The translations under genes and the position numbers were made by a program. The notes under the pieces are model-generated. The model saw only the letters and a list, made by a program, of their open reading frames with translations, was not told the origin of the DNA and did no database searches. A DNA stretch of 64,000 nt from Natronomonas marina (GTDB taxonomy: Archaea > Halobacteriota > Halobacteria > Halobacteriales > Haloarculaceae), in the NCBI RefSeq assembly GCF_024298905.1, contig NZ_CP101154.1:2852001-2916000 (forward strand), given 5' to 3'. Positions 1 to 8,182 of the stretch are shown here, piece after piece. Numbering within the stretch: the first letter of the stretch is position 1; the number at the start of each line of letters is the position of its first letter.

Positions 1-186
1 GTCGAGCAACGTCGTCTTGCCCGCGCCGTTCGGCCCGATGATGGCGGTGATGGCTCCCTCGGTGACCGAGAGATCGACCTCCTGGAGGACGTACAGCGCC
101 CCGTAGTAGGCGTCGAGACCCCTGATCGAAACCAGCGGTTCGGTGTCCGGCCCCTCGTTCGGTGCCGAATCGTCGGCGCTGGCCAT
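1..186 (-). CDS. livF: LivF-like ABC transporter ATPase (C-terminal part outside window)
   Basis: Only the first 62 codons are present; the gene runs off the left edge. An acidic 17-residue tail precedes the ABC fold, which starts VSIRGLDAYYG, a wording typical of LivF ATPases of branched-chain amino acid/amide importers. A perfect Walker [10 protein letters not shown], lies at residues 51-59. The ATG sits 2 nt after the stop of the upstream binding-protein gene, so the two are co-transcribed and probably translationally coupled. With the rightward LivH, LivM and LivG genes it would complete one importer. LivF rather than LivG is inferred from the aromatic YYG motif and because a LivG is present at 3793-4554. 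Confidence 0.85.
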   Translation of the reverse strand, partial: MASADDSAPNEGPDTEPLVSIRGLDAYYGALYVLQEVDLSVTEGAITAIIGPNGAGKTTLLD

Positions 187-188
187 CG

Positions 189-1496
189 CTACTGCATCCA
201 GGGCGGGAGCACGTACTCCTGTTCTCCGTCGTGGTCGGCCCACGCTTTCGGAGCGATCATCACCCGCTGGAGTTCGCCGTCGATCTCCTGCCACTGCGTG
301 GACGTCCACCAGTACCCGTCTTCCTTGCCCATCATCGGGGCGTGCGGGTACTGTTCGTCGGGACCCTGCATATTGAGCGTCCCCATCGTCGACGTGAACG
401 TTTCCGTCTCGAGGAACCCTACCAGGTCGTCCAGGTTGAGGGTTTCCGTTCCCGCGACGGCCTCCGCCCACGTCATGACGGCGTCGTGGAAGTACCACGC
501 GTACGTCGCGGGCGGCTTGTCGAATCGTTCGCTGTAGTTGTCGTAATAGGGAATGGTCTTGTCGGTCTTCGGCGCACGAGCGGCGGCCTCGCCGCCGGCG
601 ACCGATAGCGCGTTGTTCCCGCCGACCGTGTCCGGGAAGTTGGCGAGCGTCATCGAGGGGATAACCCCCATGACCCCGAGCGGAATCTCGGATTCGGCCC
701 ACTGCTGGAGCATCGCGGCGTCGTCGCCGACGGTGAACGCCATCATGGCGAAGTTCGCACCGGTGTCGACCGCCTCGCTCCAGATCGGGGTGAAGTCCTC
801 CGTGTCGTGTGGGAACCGGATCTCGTGGACCTCGGCGTCGAGGACGTCACTCACCGCGTCGGCGTGTCCCTCGGTCCACGCCAGGTCCTCGGCGATGGCC
901 ACGACGGACCCGCCGCCGACCTTCGGTCGAGCCACCTCCTGGTAGTTCGTCGCCAGCGTGCGGAACACGTCCGGCGACCGCAGGACACATGTGAAGTAGT
1001 TCTTGTATGTGTCGTAGCTCTCGGCGACACGCTGAGACATCCGGGGGGACGCTGCCCCCGGCCCGAAGAGAATGACGCCCGTATCGGCCGTGACCTGCGC
1101 CTGGACCGACAGCGTCGACTCGCTCGTCATCGGTCCGATGATGACGTCGGCGTTCTCCTGTTCGACCAGCCGTCTCGCCTCCGAAGCGGCCGTATTGGGT
1201 TCGACCTCCGTCGTGCCCTGCTCGATCGTCAGGTCCCGGTCTAAAAGCCCGCCGGCCTCGTTGAGCTTCTCGACCGCGAACTCCGTCCCGTTCTCGGCGC
1301 CCTCGGCCAGCGGATGTGGCTGCGGCGAAAGGAGCCCGACCGTGATCTCGTCGGGCAGGTTCCCGCCGTTGCCATTGCCGTTTCCGTTGCCGTTTCCGTT
1401 GCCGTTACCATTGCCGCCACCGAGACAGCCAGCGAGTGCGCCGCCGACGACGACACTCCCGGCTTGCAAATAATGTCTCCTGCTTACACGCGTCAT
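189..1496 (-). CDS. Liv-type ABC transporter substrate-binding lipoprotein
   Basis: A 435-residue periplasmic-binding-fold (type I, Peripla_BP_6 family) protein that captures a small organic solute outside the membrane. The N-terminus has a Tat motif SRRHYL (residues 5-10), a short hydrophobic stretch and a lipobox LAGC with Cys24 as lipid anchor. A Gly-Asn dipeptide repeat (about residues 25-46) forms a flexible tether, followed by the folded domain beginning DEITVGLLSPQPHP. An in-frame ATG 8 codons upstream exists, but a TATA element at 1521-1528 abuts it and lies 29 nt before the ATG at 1496, so I chose the latter (leaderless). The next gene is the LivF ATPase 2 nt downstream. Ligand is unknown; leucine, amides, urea and aromatic acids are all bound by this family. 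Confidence 0.9.
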   Translation of the reverse strand: MTRVSRRHYLQAGSVVVGGALAGCLGGGNGNGNGNGNGNGNGNGGNLPDEITVGLLSPQPHPLAEGAENGTEFAVEKLNEAGGLLDRDLTIEQGTTEVEPNTAASEARRLVEQENADVIIGPMTSESTLSVQAQVTADTGVILFGPGAASPRMSQRVAESYDTYKNYFTCVLRSPDVFRTLATNYQEVARPKVGGGSVVAIAEDLAWTEGHADAVSDVLDAEVHEIRFPHDTEDFTPIWSEAVDTGANFAMMAFTVGDDAAMLQQWAESEIPLGVMGVIPSMTLANFPDTVGGNNALSVAGGEAAARAPKTDKTIPYYDNYSERFDKPPATYAWYFHDAVMTWAEAVAGTETLNLDDLVGFLETETFTSTMGTLNMQGPDEQYPHAPMMGKEDGYWWTSTQWQEIDGELQRVMIAPKAWADHDGEQEYVLPPWMQ

Positions 1497-1857
1497 ACGA
1501 GTTCGCCTTACGCCCCTCATTATTTAAGCTTTTCCGGTACGACGAACAAAGGTATCAATTCTCGAACGGTGGGATTGCCTGCCGCTGCGACCGACCGAGT
1601 ACCGGGGCGCCAGTGGCGATCCAACGACGGAGGCGGCCGGGCCGTTGCCGAGTTCGGGATTCGAGGGGAACTTCCCGTCCCACCGTGTCACGACGTGAAC
1701 CACGGGGTACGAACGGGGACGGCCTCGTCGACCGCGTCCGGGAATCGCTGCTGGGCGGCGAATGATTGAAATACCATGACGGTGATTTGGGAGTGATGGT
1801 AGCGTCGAAGGCTCTCGTGTACAGCGAAACCGAGAGACGGGTTTGAAACAGTAACAT
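1497..1857. other. Divergent intergenic region between two Liv half-operons
   Basis: 361 bp without a convincing gene, separating the leftward binding protein and the rightward livH. It holds the minus-strand TATA element at 1521-1528 and an inverted repeat, TACCAT (1772-1777) and ATGGTA (1796-1801), with 18 nt between the arms; the longer arms match at 8 of 9 positions. I find no clear TATA element about 27 nt before livH, so its transcript probably starts further upstream. The repeat is a candidate regulator site that could couple the two halves. Confidence 0.5.
1521..1528 (-). promoter_or_regulatory. TATA element of binding-protein/livF operon
   Basis: Reads cttaaata on the minus strand, centred about 29 nt upstream of the ATG at 1496. 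This spacing predicts a leaderless transcript and decides the start against the ATG at 1520. Confidence 0.65.
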
Positions 1858-2721
1858 ATGTCAGCTATTCAAAATATCGTCGTGACCGGGGCGGCACTCA
1901 GCGCCCTCTACGTACTGATCGCGATCGGGTTTACGCTCATATTCAGCATCGGTGGGATCGTAAACCTCGCACACGGCGCGTTCATCATGCTGGGCGCGTA
2001 CGGCGTGTTCTTCATGGTCGGCGGGGGCGTTCCCCTCACGCCCTCGGTCGTGATAAGCGCCGGGTTCGTGTTCGTCGTGGCTATCCTCCTTTTCAGGGTG
2101 TTCTTCGAGCCGATACGGGAGGAGCCGCTGACGGCGTTGATGGTGACGTTGCTCGTCGCGTTCATCATAGAGGAACTGGTCGGCATCTTCGTCACACACG
2201 AGACCCGATCGGTGCCGTCGATTCTCTCGGGCATCGTCCAGCCCCTCGGGGTCACGATACCGCTCAATCGCGTCCTGGCGTTCTTCGTCTCCTGGGTGCT
2301 GATCGTGGGGTTGTGGTACTTCGTCAACCGGACACAGTTCGGACAGGCGATGCTGGCCGTGAGTATCGACCGGAAAGGCGCCGCATCGCTCGGGATCGAC
2401 GTCACCCGGATCGACTATGCCGTGTGGGGGATAGCCGGCACCCTCGCGGCGATATCCGGCTATTTCCTCGGCGCGTTTACGGGGCTGAACCCGCAGATGG
2501 GGTTCGATCCGCTCCTGATCGCGTTCGTGATCGTCGTGATCGGCGGCCTCGGCAGTATCACCGGATCGCTCGTCGCGGCGTACATCGTCGGCCTCCTCGA
2601 GACGGCCGCGGCCTTTCTGATCGCCCCGAGTGCGCAGGGGCTGTTCAGCTTCGGGCTGCTCATCCTGTTCATGCTGTATCGGCCCGAAGGCCTGTTCGGA
2701 AAACGGGAGGTCGAGTTCTGA
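1858..2721 (+). CDS. livH: Liv-type ABC transporter permease LivH
   Basis: A 287-residue integral membrane permease of the BPD_transp_2 family, normal length for LivH. It opens with a hydrophobic segment and the signature GGIVNLAHGAFIMLGAY (LivH proteins have NxAHG here), and ends FMLYRPEGLFGKREVEF, the usual RPxGLFG terminus. About eight hydrophobic segments are visible, including the VVIGGLGSITGSLVAAYIVG loop region that contacts the ATPase. The ATG overlaps a catATG context with no obvious Shine-Dalgarno. It is followed 4 nt later by livM, so these two and livG form one operon. It pairs with LivM to form the transmembrane channel. Confidence 0.92.
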   Translation: MSAIQNIVVTGAALSALYVLIAIGFTLIFSIGGIVNLAHGAFIMLGAYGVFFMVGGGVPLTPSVVISAGFVFVVAILLFRVFFEPIREEPLTALMVTLLVAFIIEELVGIFVTHETRSVPSILSGIVQPLGVTIPLNRVLAFFVSWVLIVGLWYFVNRTQFGQAMLAVSIDRKGAASLGIDVTRIDYAVWGIAGTLAAISGYFLGAFTGLNPQMGFDPLLIAFVIVVIGGLGSITGSLVAAYIVGLLETAAAFLIAPSAQGLFSFGLLILFMLYRPEGLFGKREVEF

Positions 2722-2725
2722 ACCC

Positions 2726-3796
2726 ATGTCCTCGTCCAACGTCTCGCTGGCCTCGCGTGCTCGGCACCAACTGACCAACGGCAAGGGAATCGTCGCGGCC
2801 CTGCTCGTCCTCGGGGGGCTGGTCCTCCCGGTCGGGCTGTCCTCGTTCCAGCTGTTTCTCGCGGGAACGTTCTTCATCCTGGCGGCACTGGCCGTGACGT
2901 GGGATTTCTTCACCGGTCTCTCGGGCTACTTCAGCTTCGGACACATGTTCCTGGTCGGACTGGGCGGCTACTCGAGCGTGATACTCGAACACGAACTCGG
3001 CCTGCCGCTCCTGCTATCGATCTTCCTGGCGACGCTCATCACGACCGTCGTCGGGACGGCCTTCCTCGCGGGGCCGAGTCTGCGGCTGGCCGGCATCTAC
3101 TTCGCCGCGATCACGCTCGTCGTGGCCATCTGGAGCGAGAACCTGGTGATACTCTTCTCCGACGTCACCGGGGGACTCGGCGGCCATCTCTTCGTCGCCC
3201 CCCTGGGCCCCGAACTGACGGGGCTCCTCCCGGTGGGCGCGAGCACCGATCTACTCCTGTATTACTTCATGTTCCTGAACCTCCTGGTCATCACCGGCGT
3301 CCTGCTCGTGGTGACGAAATCGGAGATGGGGGTCGTGTTGCGGGCCATCCAGCAGGACGAACTGCTCCTCTCGTCGCTCGGCATCAACCCGGACAAGTTC
3401 AAGATCACGGCGTTTGCGATCACCGCGTTCTTCACCGGGTTCACCGGCGCCGTCTGGACGCACTTCCTCTCGTCGCTCACCCCCGCGACGCAGCTCTCGC
3501 TCGGCATCATGATCGACATCCTCGTCGCTGCCGTCATCGGGGGACTCGGGACGATCACGGGACCGATCATCGGGATATTCGTCCTCGAGTTCCTCGACTG
3601 GGCGCTCACGACGATACAGACGTCGACCCTCTACCAGAACTCCCTGGGGGGGTACGTCGACATTCGGGAGTTCAGGCGGGTCATATGGATGAGCATCGCG
3701 GTCGTGTTCTTCTACTTCTGGCCGGAGGGGCTCTACCCGCGGATTCGGGAACGGATCGACCGGATCGACTTCAGCGGCGAAGGTGACGATCGATGA
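2726..3796 (+). CDS. livM: Liv-type ABC transporter permease LivM
   Basis: A 356-residue LivM-type permease. After a 17-residue cytoplasmic leader come many membrane segments; SGYFSFGHMFLVGLGGYSS corresponds to the family's GxxSxGHxxFxGxGAY motif and GGLGTITGPIIG to the ATPase-coupling loop. It ends FFYFWPEGLYPRIRER, matching the P-x-G-L terminus. The ATG chosen is 4 nt after the livH stop; an upstream in-frame ATG at 2630 would lie inside livH and adds a nonsense leader. The stop overlaps the livG start (ATGA at 3793-3796), showing translational coupling. Confidence 0.92.
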   Translation: MSSSNVSLASRARHQLTNGKGIVAALLVLGGLVLPVGLSSFQLFLAGTFFILAALAVTWDFFTGLSGYFSFGHMFLVGLGGYSSVILEHELGLPLLLSIFLATLITTVVGTAFLAGPSLRLAGIYFAAITLVVAIWSENLVILFSDVTGGLGGHLFVAPLGPELTGLLPVGASTDLLLYYFMFLNLLVITGVLLVVTKSEMGVVLRAIQQDELLLSSLGINPDKFKITAFAITAFFTGFTGAVWTHFLSSLTPATQLSLGIMIDILVAAVIGGLGTITGPIIGIFVLEFLDWALTTIQTSTLYQNSLGGYVDIREFRRVIWMSIAVVFFYFWPEGLYPRIRERIDRIDFSGEGDDR

Positions 3797-4554
3797 CCGA
3801 GAACGAGCCGTTGCTCCGACTGCGCGACGTGACGAAACGGTTCGACGGCGTCGTCGCGCTGAACGGGGTCGACATCGACGTCAGGCCGGACGAACTGCTC
3901 GGACTGATCGGTCCGAACGGCGCCGGAAAGAGCACACTCATAAACGTCATCACGGGGGTGTTACCCGTGACGGACGGCAGCATCGAGTACGACGGCGAGT
4001 CGATCACGGGCCGTTCCGTCTCCGAAATAGCCTCTCGGGGCGTGTTCCGGACGTTCCAGGACCAGATGCACTTCGAGGAGTTCACCGGCCACGAGAACCT
4101 CGAGGTCGCAAACATGGAAAACCGGGTGCTACGGCTCGATACGTACCTCTCGGCGCTCCGGGGCGGGGGGTCCGACGACGCCGTGGACGTCGGGGAGATC
4201 ACCGGTCTGATCGGGCTGAGCGACGAACAGCTCTCGAAGGCACCCCCGGACATGACACAGATCGAGCTGACCAAACTGGCGATCGGCAGGGCCCTCGTCG
4301 GCGAGCCGGAGCTGCTCATGCTGGACGAGCCGTTCGCGGGCCTCACCTCCGAAGAGACCGACGAGGTATCCGAGATAATCCACCGGATACACGACGCCGG
4401 CACCACGATCTTGGTCATCGATCACAACGTCGGGAAGATCGTCGACGTCACGGATCGCGTCGTCGTCATCGACCAGGGTGAGATCGTCGCCACCGGGAGC
4501 GGCGCCGATATCATCGAGGACGAACGCGTACGATCGGCGTACTTCGGCGAGTGA
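3793..4554 (+). CDS. livG: LivG-like ABC transporter ATPase with atypical signature motif
   Basis: A 253-residue ABC ATPase, LivG length. Walker A GPNGAGKST is at residues 40-48, Walker B LLMLDEP at 174-180, and a switch His in VIDHNV near residue 207. The ABC signature is odd: where LivG proteins have LSxGQ followed by RRLEIARAL, this has MTQIE (residues 154-158) followed by LTKLAIGRAL, so the signature Gly is replaced by Ile and Ser by Thr. The second LivG in the window has a normal LSHGEQ. The partner LivF at the left edge could supply a normal composite site. The gene overlaps livM by 4 nt and ends the operon. Confidence 0.9.
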   Translation: MTENEPLLRLRDVTKRFDGVVALNGVDIDVRPDELLGLIGPNGAGKSTLINVITGVLPVTDGSIEYDGESITGRSVSEIASRGVFRTFQDQMHFEEFTGHENLEVANMENRVLRLDTYLSALRGGGSDDAVDVGEITGLIGLSDEQLSKAPPDMTQIELTKLAIGRALVGEPELLMLDEPFAGLTSEETDEVSEIIHRIHDAGTTILVIDHNVGKIVDVTDRVVVIDQGEIVATGSGADIIEDERVRSAYFGE

Positions 4555-4561
4555 GACGGCG

Positions 4562-4576
4562 ACAGCGGCTGTTTTT
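4562..4576 (+). terminator. Candidate U-tract terminator after livG
   Basis: Eight bases after the livG stop, the inverted pair ACAGC/GCTGT (one base between) runs into TTTTT. Archaeal termination mainly needs the U-tract; the hairpin is probably incidental. Confidence 0.4.
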
Positions 4577-4626
4577 CACCCATCGACCGGGAGGACCGCC
4601 GCGGGAGCCGCCGTCCCCGGACCCGA

Positions 4627-4634
4627 TTTATAAG
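4627..4634 (+). promoter_or_regulatory. TATA element of MaoC gene
   Basis: tttataag, centred 29 nt before the ATG at 4659; predicts a leaderless transcript. Confidence 0.65.
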
Positions 4635-4658
4635 TAGGGCGCGAGCGAACGATAACCG

Positions 4659-5117
4659 ATGACGAAATTCTTCGAAGACATCGAGGTCGGTGCCACGGCC
4701 CGGGCGGGTCGGATCACCGTAACGGAACCCGACATCGTCGAGTTCGCCGAACAGTTCGATCCCCAGCCGTTCCACACCGACCCGGAGGCGGCGGCGGAAT
4801 ACATGTGGGGGGAACTCATCGCCAGCGGGTGGCACACCGCGTCCCTCTGTCATCGGCTGGGCGTCGATGCGATCGAAAGCGAAGACTGGGCCGACGGGAT
4901 CGGGATGGGCGTCACCGATCTCGAGTGGCCCCGTCCCGTCTTCGCGGGCGACTCGATCGCGACCGAAATCGAGGTGGTCGAAACGGAACGGACCCGAAGG
5001 AAGCCCGAATACGGGAAGGTCACCACCCGGTACGTCGGCCGCAACCAACGCGAAGAGGAGGTGATCCGGTACCTGAACAACGCGTTGATCGAGCGATCGG
5101 AGCCGTACGAAGGCTGA
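4659..5117 (+). CDS. MaoC-like hot-dog dehydratase
   Basis: A 152-residue single hot-dog protein of the MaoC family, which hydrates or dehydrates enoyl-CoA/hydroxyacyl-CoA thioesters in the cytoplasm. It begins FFEDIEVGATARAGRITVT and carries the hydratase-2-like stretch FAEQFDPQPFHTDPEAA (residues 28-44), where the family places its Asp and His active-site residues. The middle GELIASGWHTASL is the central helix. It is a monocistronic gene with its own TATA element. It aligns closely with the protein at 11278-11688, so the two are paralogues. Substrate is unknown. Confidence 0.85.
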   Translation: MTKFFEDIEVGATARAGRITVTEPDIVEFAEQFDPQPFHTDPEAAAEYMWGELIASGWHTASLCHRLGVDAIESEDWADGIGMGVTDLEWPRPVFAGDSIATEIEVVETERTRRKPEYGKVTTRYVGRNQREEEVIRYLNNALIERSEPYEG

Positions 5118-5583
5118 ACGAGTCCGATCCTCGGCGTCGAGAACTCGGCGGTCACGACCGAGGCGGGGAGGTTCGTGGCGAGCGCCGGCGGACGCCGACA
5201 CGGTAGTACCGCCGGACTGCGTTCGGCAGAGCTGTGAGACCGGGAAACCGGGAACCGGACCGCTACCGGGACACCGCAAGCGCCGTCCACACAGGGACGA
5301 ACGCGGAGAAAACAACCAGAAATACACACTGTCCGACACGTTCTCGGCGGATTGAGGAACATTGTTCATGATCATCGACTACCTTCCGAACAGAACTTGC
5401 GTGATTATCACACACAGATAACGTCTTTAACATTGTTATTGAATGACCGATCCGGCGGTCGGAGCCTCCTCGCGTCCGGAGGCGAACGGACGCCGCCGAC
5501 CGATGGGAGTCGACTGCTCGGGGGTCGGTGACGGGACCGCCTGGCGGGGGTAGATTTAACCCCTCCGCGGGGGACGTGCGAGT
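5118..5583. other. AT-rich intergenic region with three short inverted repeats
   Basis: 466 bp with no convincing gene. Within an AT-rich patch (about 5340-5440) lie GAACA-t-TGTTC (5357-5367), GTGAT-t-ATCAC (5401-5411) and AACA-t-TGTT (5429-5437). The 9-mer AACATTGTT occurs twice, 71 bp apart. These are candidate operator sites upstream of the acyl-CoA ligase. Its TATA element is at 5554-5560. Confidence 0.45.
5554..5560 (+). promoter_or_regulatory. TATA element of acyl-CoA ligase gene
   Basis: atttaac, centred 27 nt before the ATG at 5584; predicts a leaderless transcript. Confidence 0.6.
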
Positions 5584-7230
5584 ATGGGACGCTACGAAGA
5601 AATCAACGAGACGTACGACTGGGACCAGGCGTGGGATTCGATCGCCGGCGAGAAGGACGGACGGGTGAACCTCGGCCACGAGGTGATCGGAAAGCACGTC
5701 GAGGCCGGTGACGGCGATCGGTTCGCGGTCCGAATCGTCGACTTCGGGACGGGCGAGGCCGAGGAGTTCACCTACGGGGAACTGCAGCGGCGTGCCGGCC
5801 GGTTCGTCAACTACCTCGACGACCTCGGTCTCGAACAGGGCGACCGCGTCGCGGCCATGCTGGAGGCCTCGCCGGAACTGTACACCACCATGTTCGGCTG
5901 CTGGCTGGCCGGCGTCGAGTTCGTGCCGCTTTTCATCCTGTTCGGCCCGGACGCGACCAACTACCGCCTAGAGGACGCCGACGCGAAGGCCATCGTCACG
6001 ACGTCGGCCCACAGCGACAAGGTCGACGTCGCGGGACTCGACGACCTCGAACACGTCGTCCTGACCGACGACGGCGGCGAGGACGGCGAACACGTTCGCC
6101 GGTTCGACGAGATCGACGACCGACCCCCGGAGTACGAGGTCGCCGACACCGACGCTCACGATACGGCCGTCATCCAGTACACCAGCGGGACGACGGGGCC
6201 GCCGAAGGGGGTCGAACTCAAGCACATGATGCCGGTCTCGATGTATCCGCCGTTCACCTTCGCGGCGGACCACCGGCCGGAGGACAACTACTTCGGCGCG
6301 GCGCCGCCGGCGTGGTCCTACGGGCTGTTCGGGTGTACCGTCTACGCGCTCCACTCCGGGATGGGGACGACCTCCTACCGCGGGGAGTTCCGTCCGGGGC
6401 CGTTCGTCGACGTGCTCGAGGAACACGACATCACGAACCTCTTCGCTCCGCCGACGCTGCTCCGGCAGCTCTCGGCACTGGACATCGACTTCGAGAGCGT
6501 CGATCACGACCTGCGGATCGTCGTCACGGCCGGCGAACCGCTCGACCCGGGCACCGTCGAGTGGGTGCGGGGAACCTTCGACTCCAAGATCGTCGACCAC
6601 TACGGGTTCACCGAGAGCGGCACCATGCTCGTCAACAACTACGTCTTCGACGACTGGGAGATAAAGCCGGGCAGCATGGGCAAGCCGACGCCGGGGTTCG
6701 ACGTGCGGGTGTTCGACCTCGAGGAGGACGAGGAGGTCCCCCAGGGAGAGGTCGGCGAGATCGTCTTCGGCACCGACGCGCCGCTGGGCGCCGAGGGATA
6801 CCTGAACCAGCCCGAACGGTCCGAGGAGAAGTGGGGCGGCGACTGGGTCAGGAGCGACGACCTCGCCAGGGTCGACGAGGACGGCTACTTCTGGTTCGAG
6901 GGACGGTCCGACGACGTGATCCTCTCGGCCGGCTACCGCATCGGCCCCACCGAGGTCGAGAACGCCCTGATGGAGCACGACGCGGTCAGCGAGGTGGCGG
7001 TCGTCGGACTGCCCGACGACGAGCGCGGCGAGATCGTCGCGGCCTTCGTCGTGCCGACCGAGGGGTACGAGGGCGGCGACGACCTCGCCGACCGGCTCCG
7101 CCAGTCGGTCAGCGACAACCTCTCGAAACACGAGTACCCCCGTGCGATCCACTTCGTCGAGGAACTCCCCAAGACCGCCTCCGAGAAGATCCAGCGCTTC
7201 AAGCTCCGCGAGGAGTACGGCGAAGAGTAA
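5584..7230 (+). CDS. AMP-forming acyl-CoA synthetase (medium-chain/aromatic type)
   Basis: A 548-residue ANL-superfamily ligase that activates a carboxylic acid with ATP and CoA. Visible core motifs: A3 YTSGTTGPPKG (about 199-209), the A5 motif HYGFTESG, the A7-A8 region FWFEGRSDDVILSAGYRIGP with the hinge Asp, and the A10 lysine in PKTASEKIQR near the C-terminus. The opening NLGHEVIGKHVEAGDGDRFA resembles medium-chain acyl-CoA synthetases and benzoate- or 2-aminobenzoate-CoA ligases, so an aromatic or medium-chain acid is likely but unproven. It stands alone, with its own TATA element and a long regulatory-looking upstream region. Confidence 0.88.
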   Translation: MGRYEEINETYDWDQAWDSIAGEKDGRVNLGHEVIGKHVEAGDGDRFAVRIVDFGTGEAEEFTYGELQRRAGRFVNYLDDLGLEQGDRVAAMLEASPELYTTMFGCWLAGVEFVPLFILFGPDATNYRLEDADAKAIVTTSAHSDKVDVAGLDDLEHVVLTDDGGEDGEHVRRFDEIDDRPPEYEVADTDAHDTAVIQYTSGTTGPPKGVELKHMMPVSMYPPFTFAADHRPEDNYFGAAPPAWSYGLFGCTVYALHSGMGTTSYRGEFRPGPFVDVLEEHDITNLFAPPTLLRQLSALDIDFESVDHDLRIVVTAGEPLDPGTVEWVRGTFDSKIVDHYGFTESGTMLVNNYVFDDWEIKPGSMGKPTPGFDVRVFDLEEDEEVPQGEVGEIVFGTDAPLGAEGYLNQPERSEEKWGGDWVRSDDLARVDEDGYFWFEGRSDDVILSAGYRIGPTEVENALMEHDAVSEVAVVGLPDDERGEIVAAFVVPTEGYEGGDDLADRLRQSVSDNLSKHEYPRAIHFVEELPKTASEKIQRFKLREEYGEE

Positions 7231-7301
7231 CCCCGTCCGCCGACGGTCTCCTCGCAGGCGATCCCGGTTTCGTCACCGATAGTCGATCACCGCCAGGTCG
7301 A

Positions 7302-8078
7302 CTATCCGGTGTTGGTCATTCCACCGTCGACGACGAGCGACTCGCCGTTCACGAACCGACTCAGGTCGCTCGCGAGGTACAGGGCGGCGTCGGCGATGTC
7401 GTCCGGCGTCCCGAAGTGACGGCTCGGGATCGATCGTCGGAACGCCTCTTCGACCTCGCTGTCGACGATCGGGACGTCGTCCGTCGTCATCGCCGTCTCG
7501 ATGACGCCGGGGTGGATCGCGTTGACCCGGATCCCCTCCGGCCCCAGGGCGTCGGCCGCCGCGTTCGTCAGCAGTCGAACCGCGCCCTTGCTCGTACAGT
7601 AGGTCACGAAGTCGCCGCTTCCCTCCAGTCCGGCGACGCTCGAGAGGTTGACGATGGCGCCCCCCTCCCCGTCGACCATCCGTTCGGCGGCCGCCTGCGT
7701 GCCCAGGAACGTTCCCTTCACGTTGACGTCGATCATTCGGTCGAACTCCGCTTCGGACACCTCGAGGAACGCCTCCCGACGGTAAATCGCCGCGTTGTTG
7801 ACCATGATGTCGATCCCGCCGAACGCCGCCGCTGCCTCCATCGCCGCCTCGACGTCGGACTTCGAGGAGACGTCGCATTCGACGAACGCCGACCGGGCGT
7901 CGGTCTCGGACTCGACGAGGTCGTGTGTCGGGGGCCCCTCGTCGAGTCGGGGCTCCTCGCGCACGTCGGCGACGACGACGTCGGCCCCCTCTTCCGCGAA
8001 CCGCCGGGCGATCGCTCGCCCGTTCCCGCTCGCTGCGCCCGTCACGACTGCCGTCCGTCCGGTCAGTAGCGCGTCCAT
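7302..8078 (-). CDS. Short-chain dehydrogenase/reductase (SDR)
   Basis: A 258-residue classical SDR. The nucleotide-binding TGAASGNG is at residues 13-20, the NNAA motif is present, and the catalytic set is Ser in NLSSVAG with Tyr/Lys in YCTSK. The C-terminus VNGESLVVDGGMTNTG is typical of 3-oxoacyl-(ACP/CoA) reductase-like members. The start MDALLTGRTAVVTG was chosen because the longer reading frame upstream is unrelated to the fold. An AT-rich element at 8111-8120 lies about 37 nt upstream. Probably oxidises a 3-hydroxyacyl-CoA or alcohol in a degradation route; substrate not inferable. Confidence 0.88.
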   Translation of the reverse strand: MDALLTGRTAVVTGAASGNGRAIARRFAEEGADVVVADVREEPRLDEGPPTHDLVESETDARSAFVECDVSSKSDVEAAMEAAAAFGGIDIMVNNAAIYRREAFLEVSEAEFDRMIDVNVKGTFLGTQAAAERMVDGEGGAIVNLSSVAGLEGSGDFVTYCTSKGAVRLLTNAAADALGPEGIRVNAIHPGVIETAMTTDDVPIVDSEVEEAFRRSIPSRHFGTPDDIADAALYLASDLSRFVNGESLVVDGGMTNTG

Positions 8079-8182
8079 GAATCTCGCCGTGTGGGGTATC
8101 GCAGCACGGCGCATAATACTGTCGGGCGCTTCCGACACCCGTCGTTTAATGTGAGTGCGCGACCGACGACAAGCGAGTACGT

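Noticed and set aside
1368-1424. Short tandem repeat as CRISPR
   Set aside because: Hexamer repeat inside a coding sequence with no unique spacers; it encodes the Gly-Asn linker.
4422-5375. 317-codon minus-strand ORF over livG, the MaoC gene and the intergenic region
   Set aside because: Antisense to two convincing genes and without domain features.
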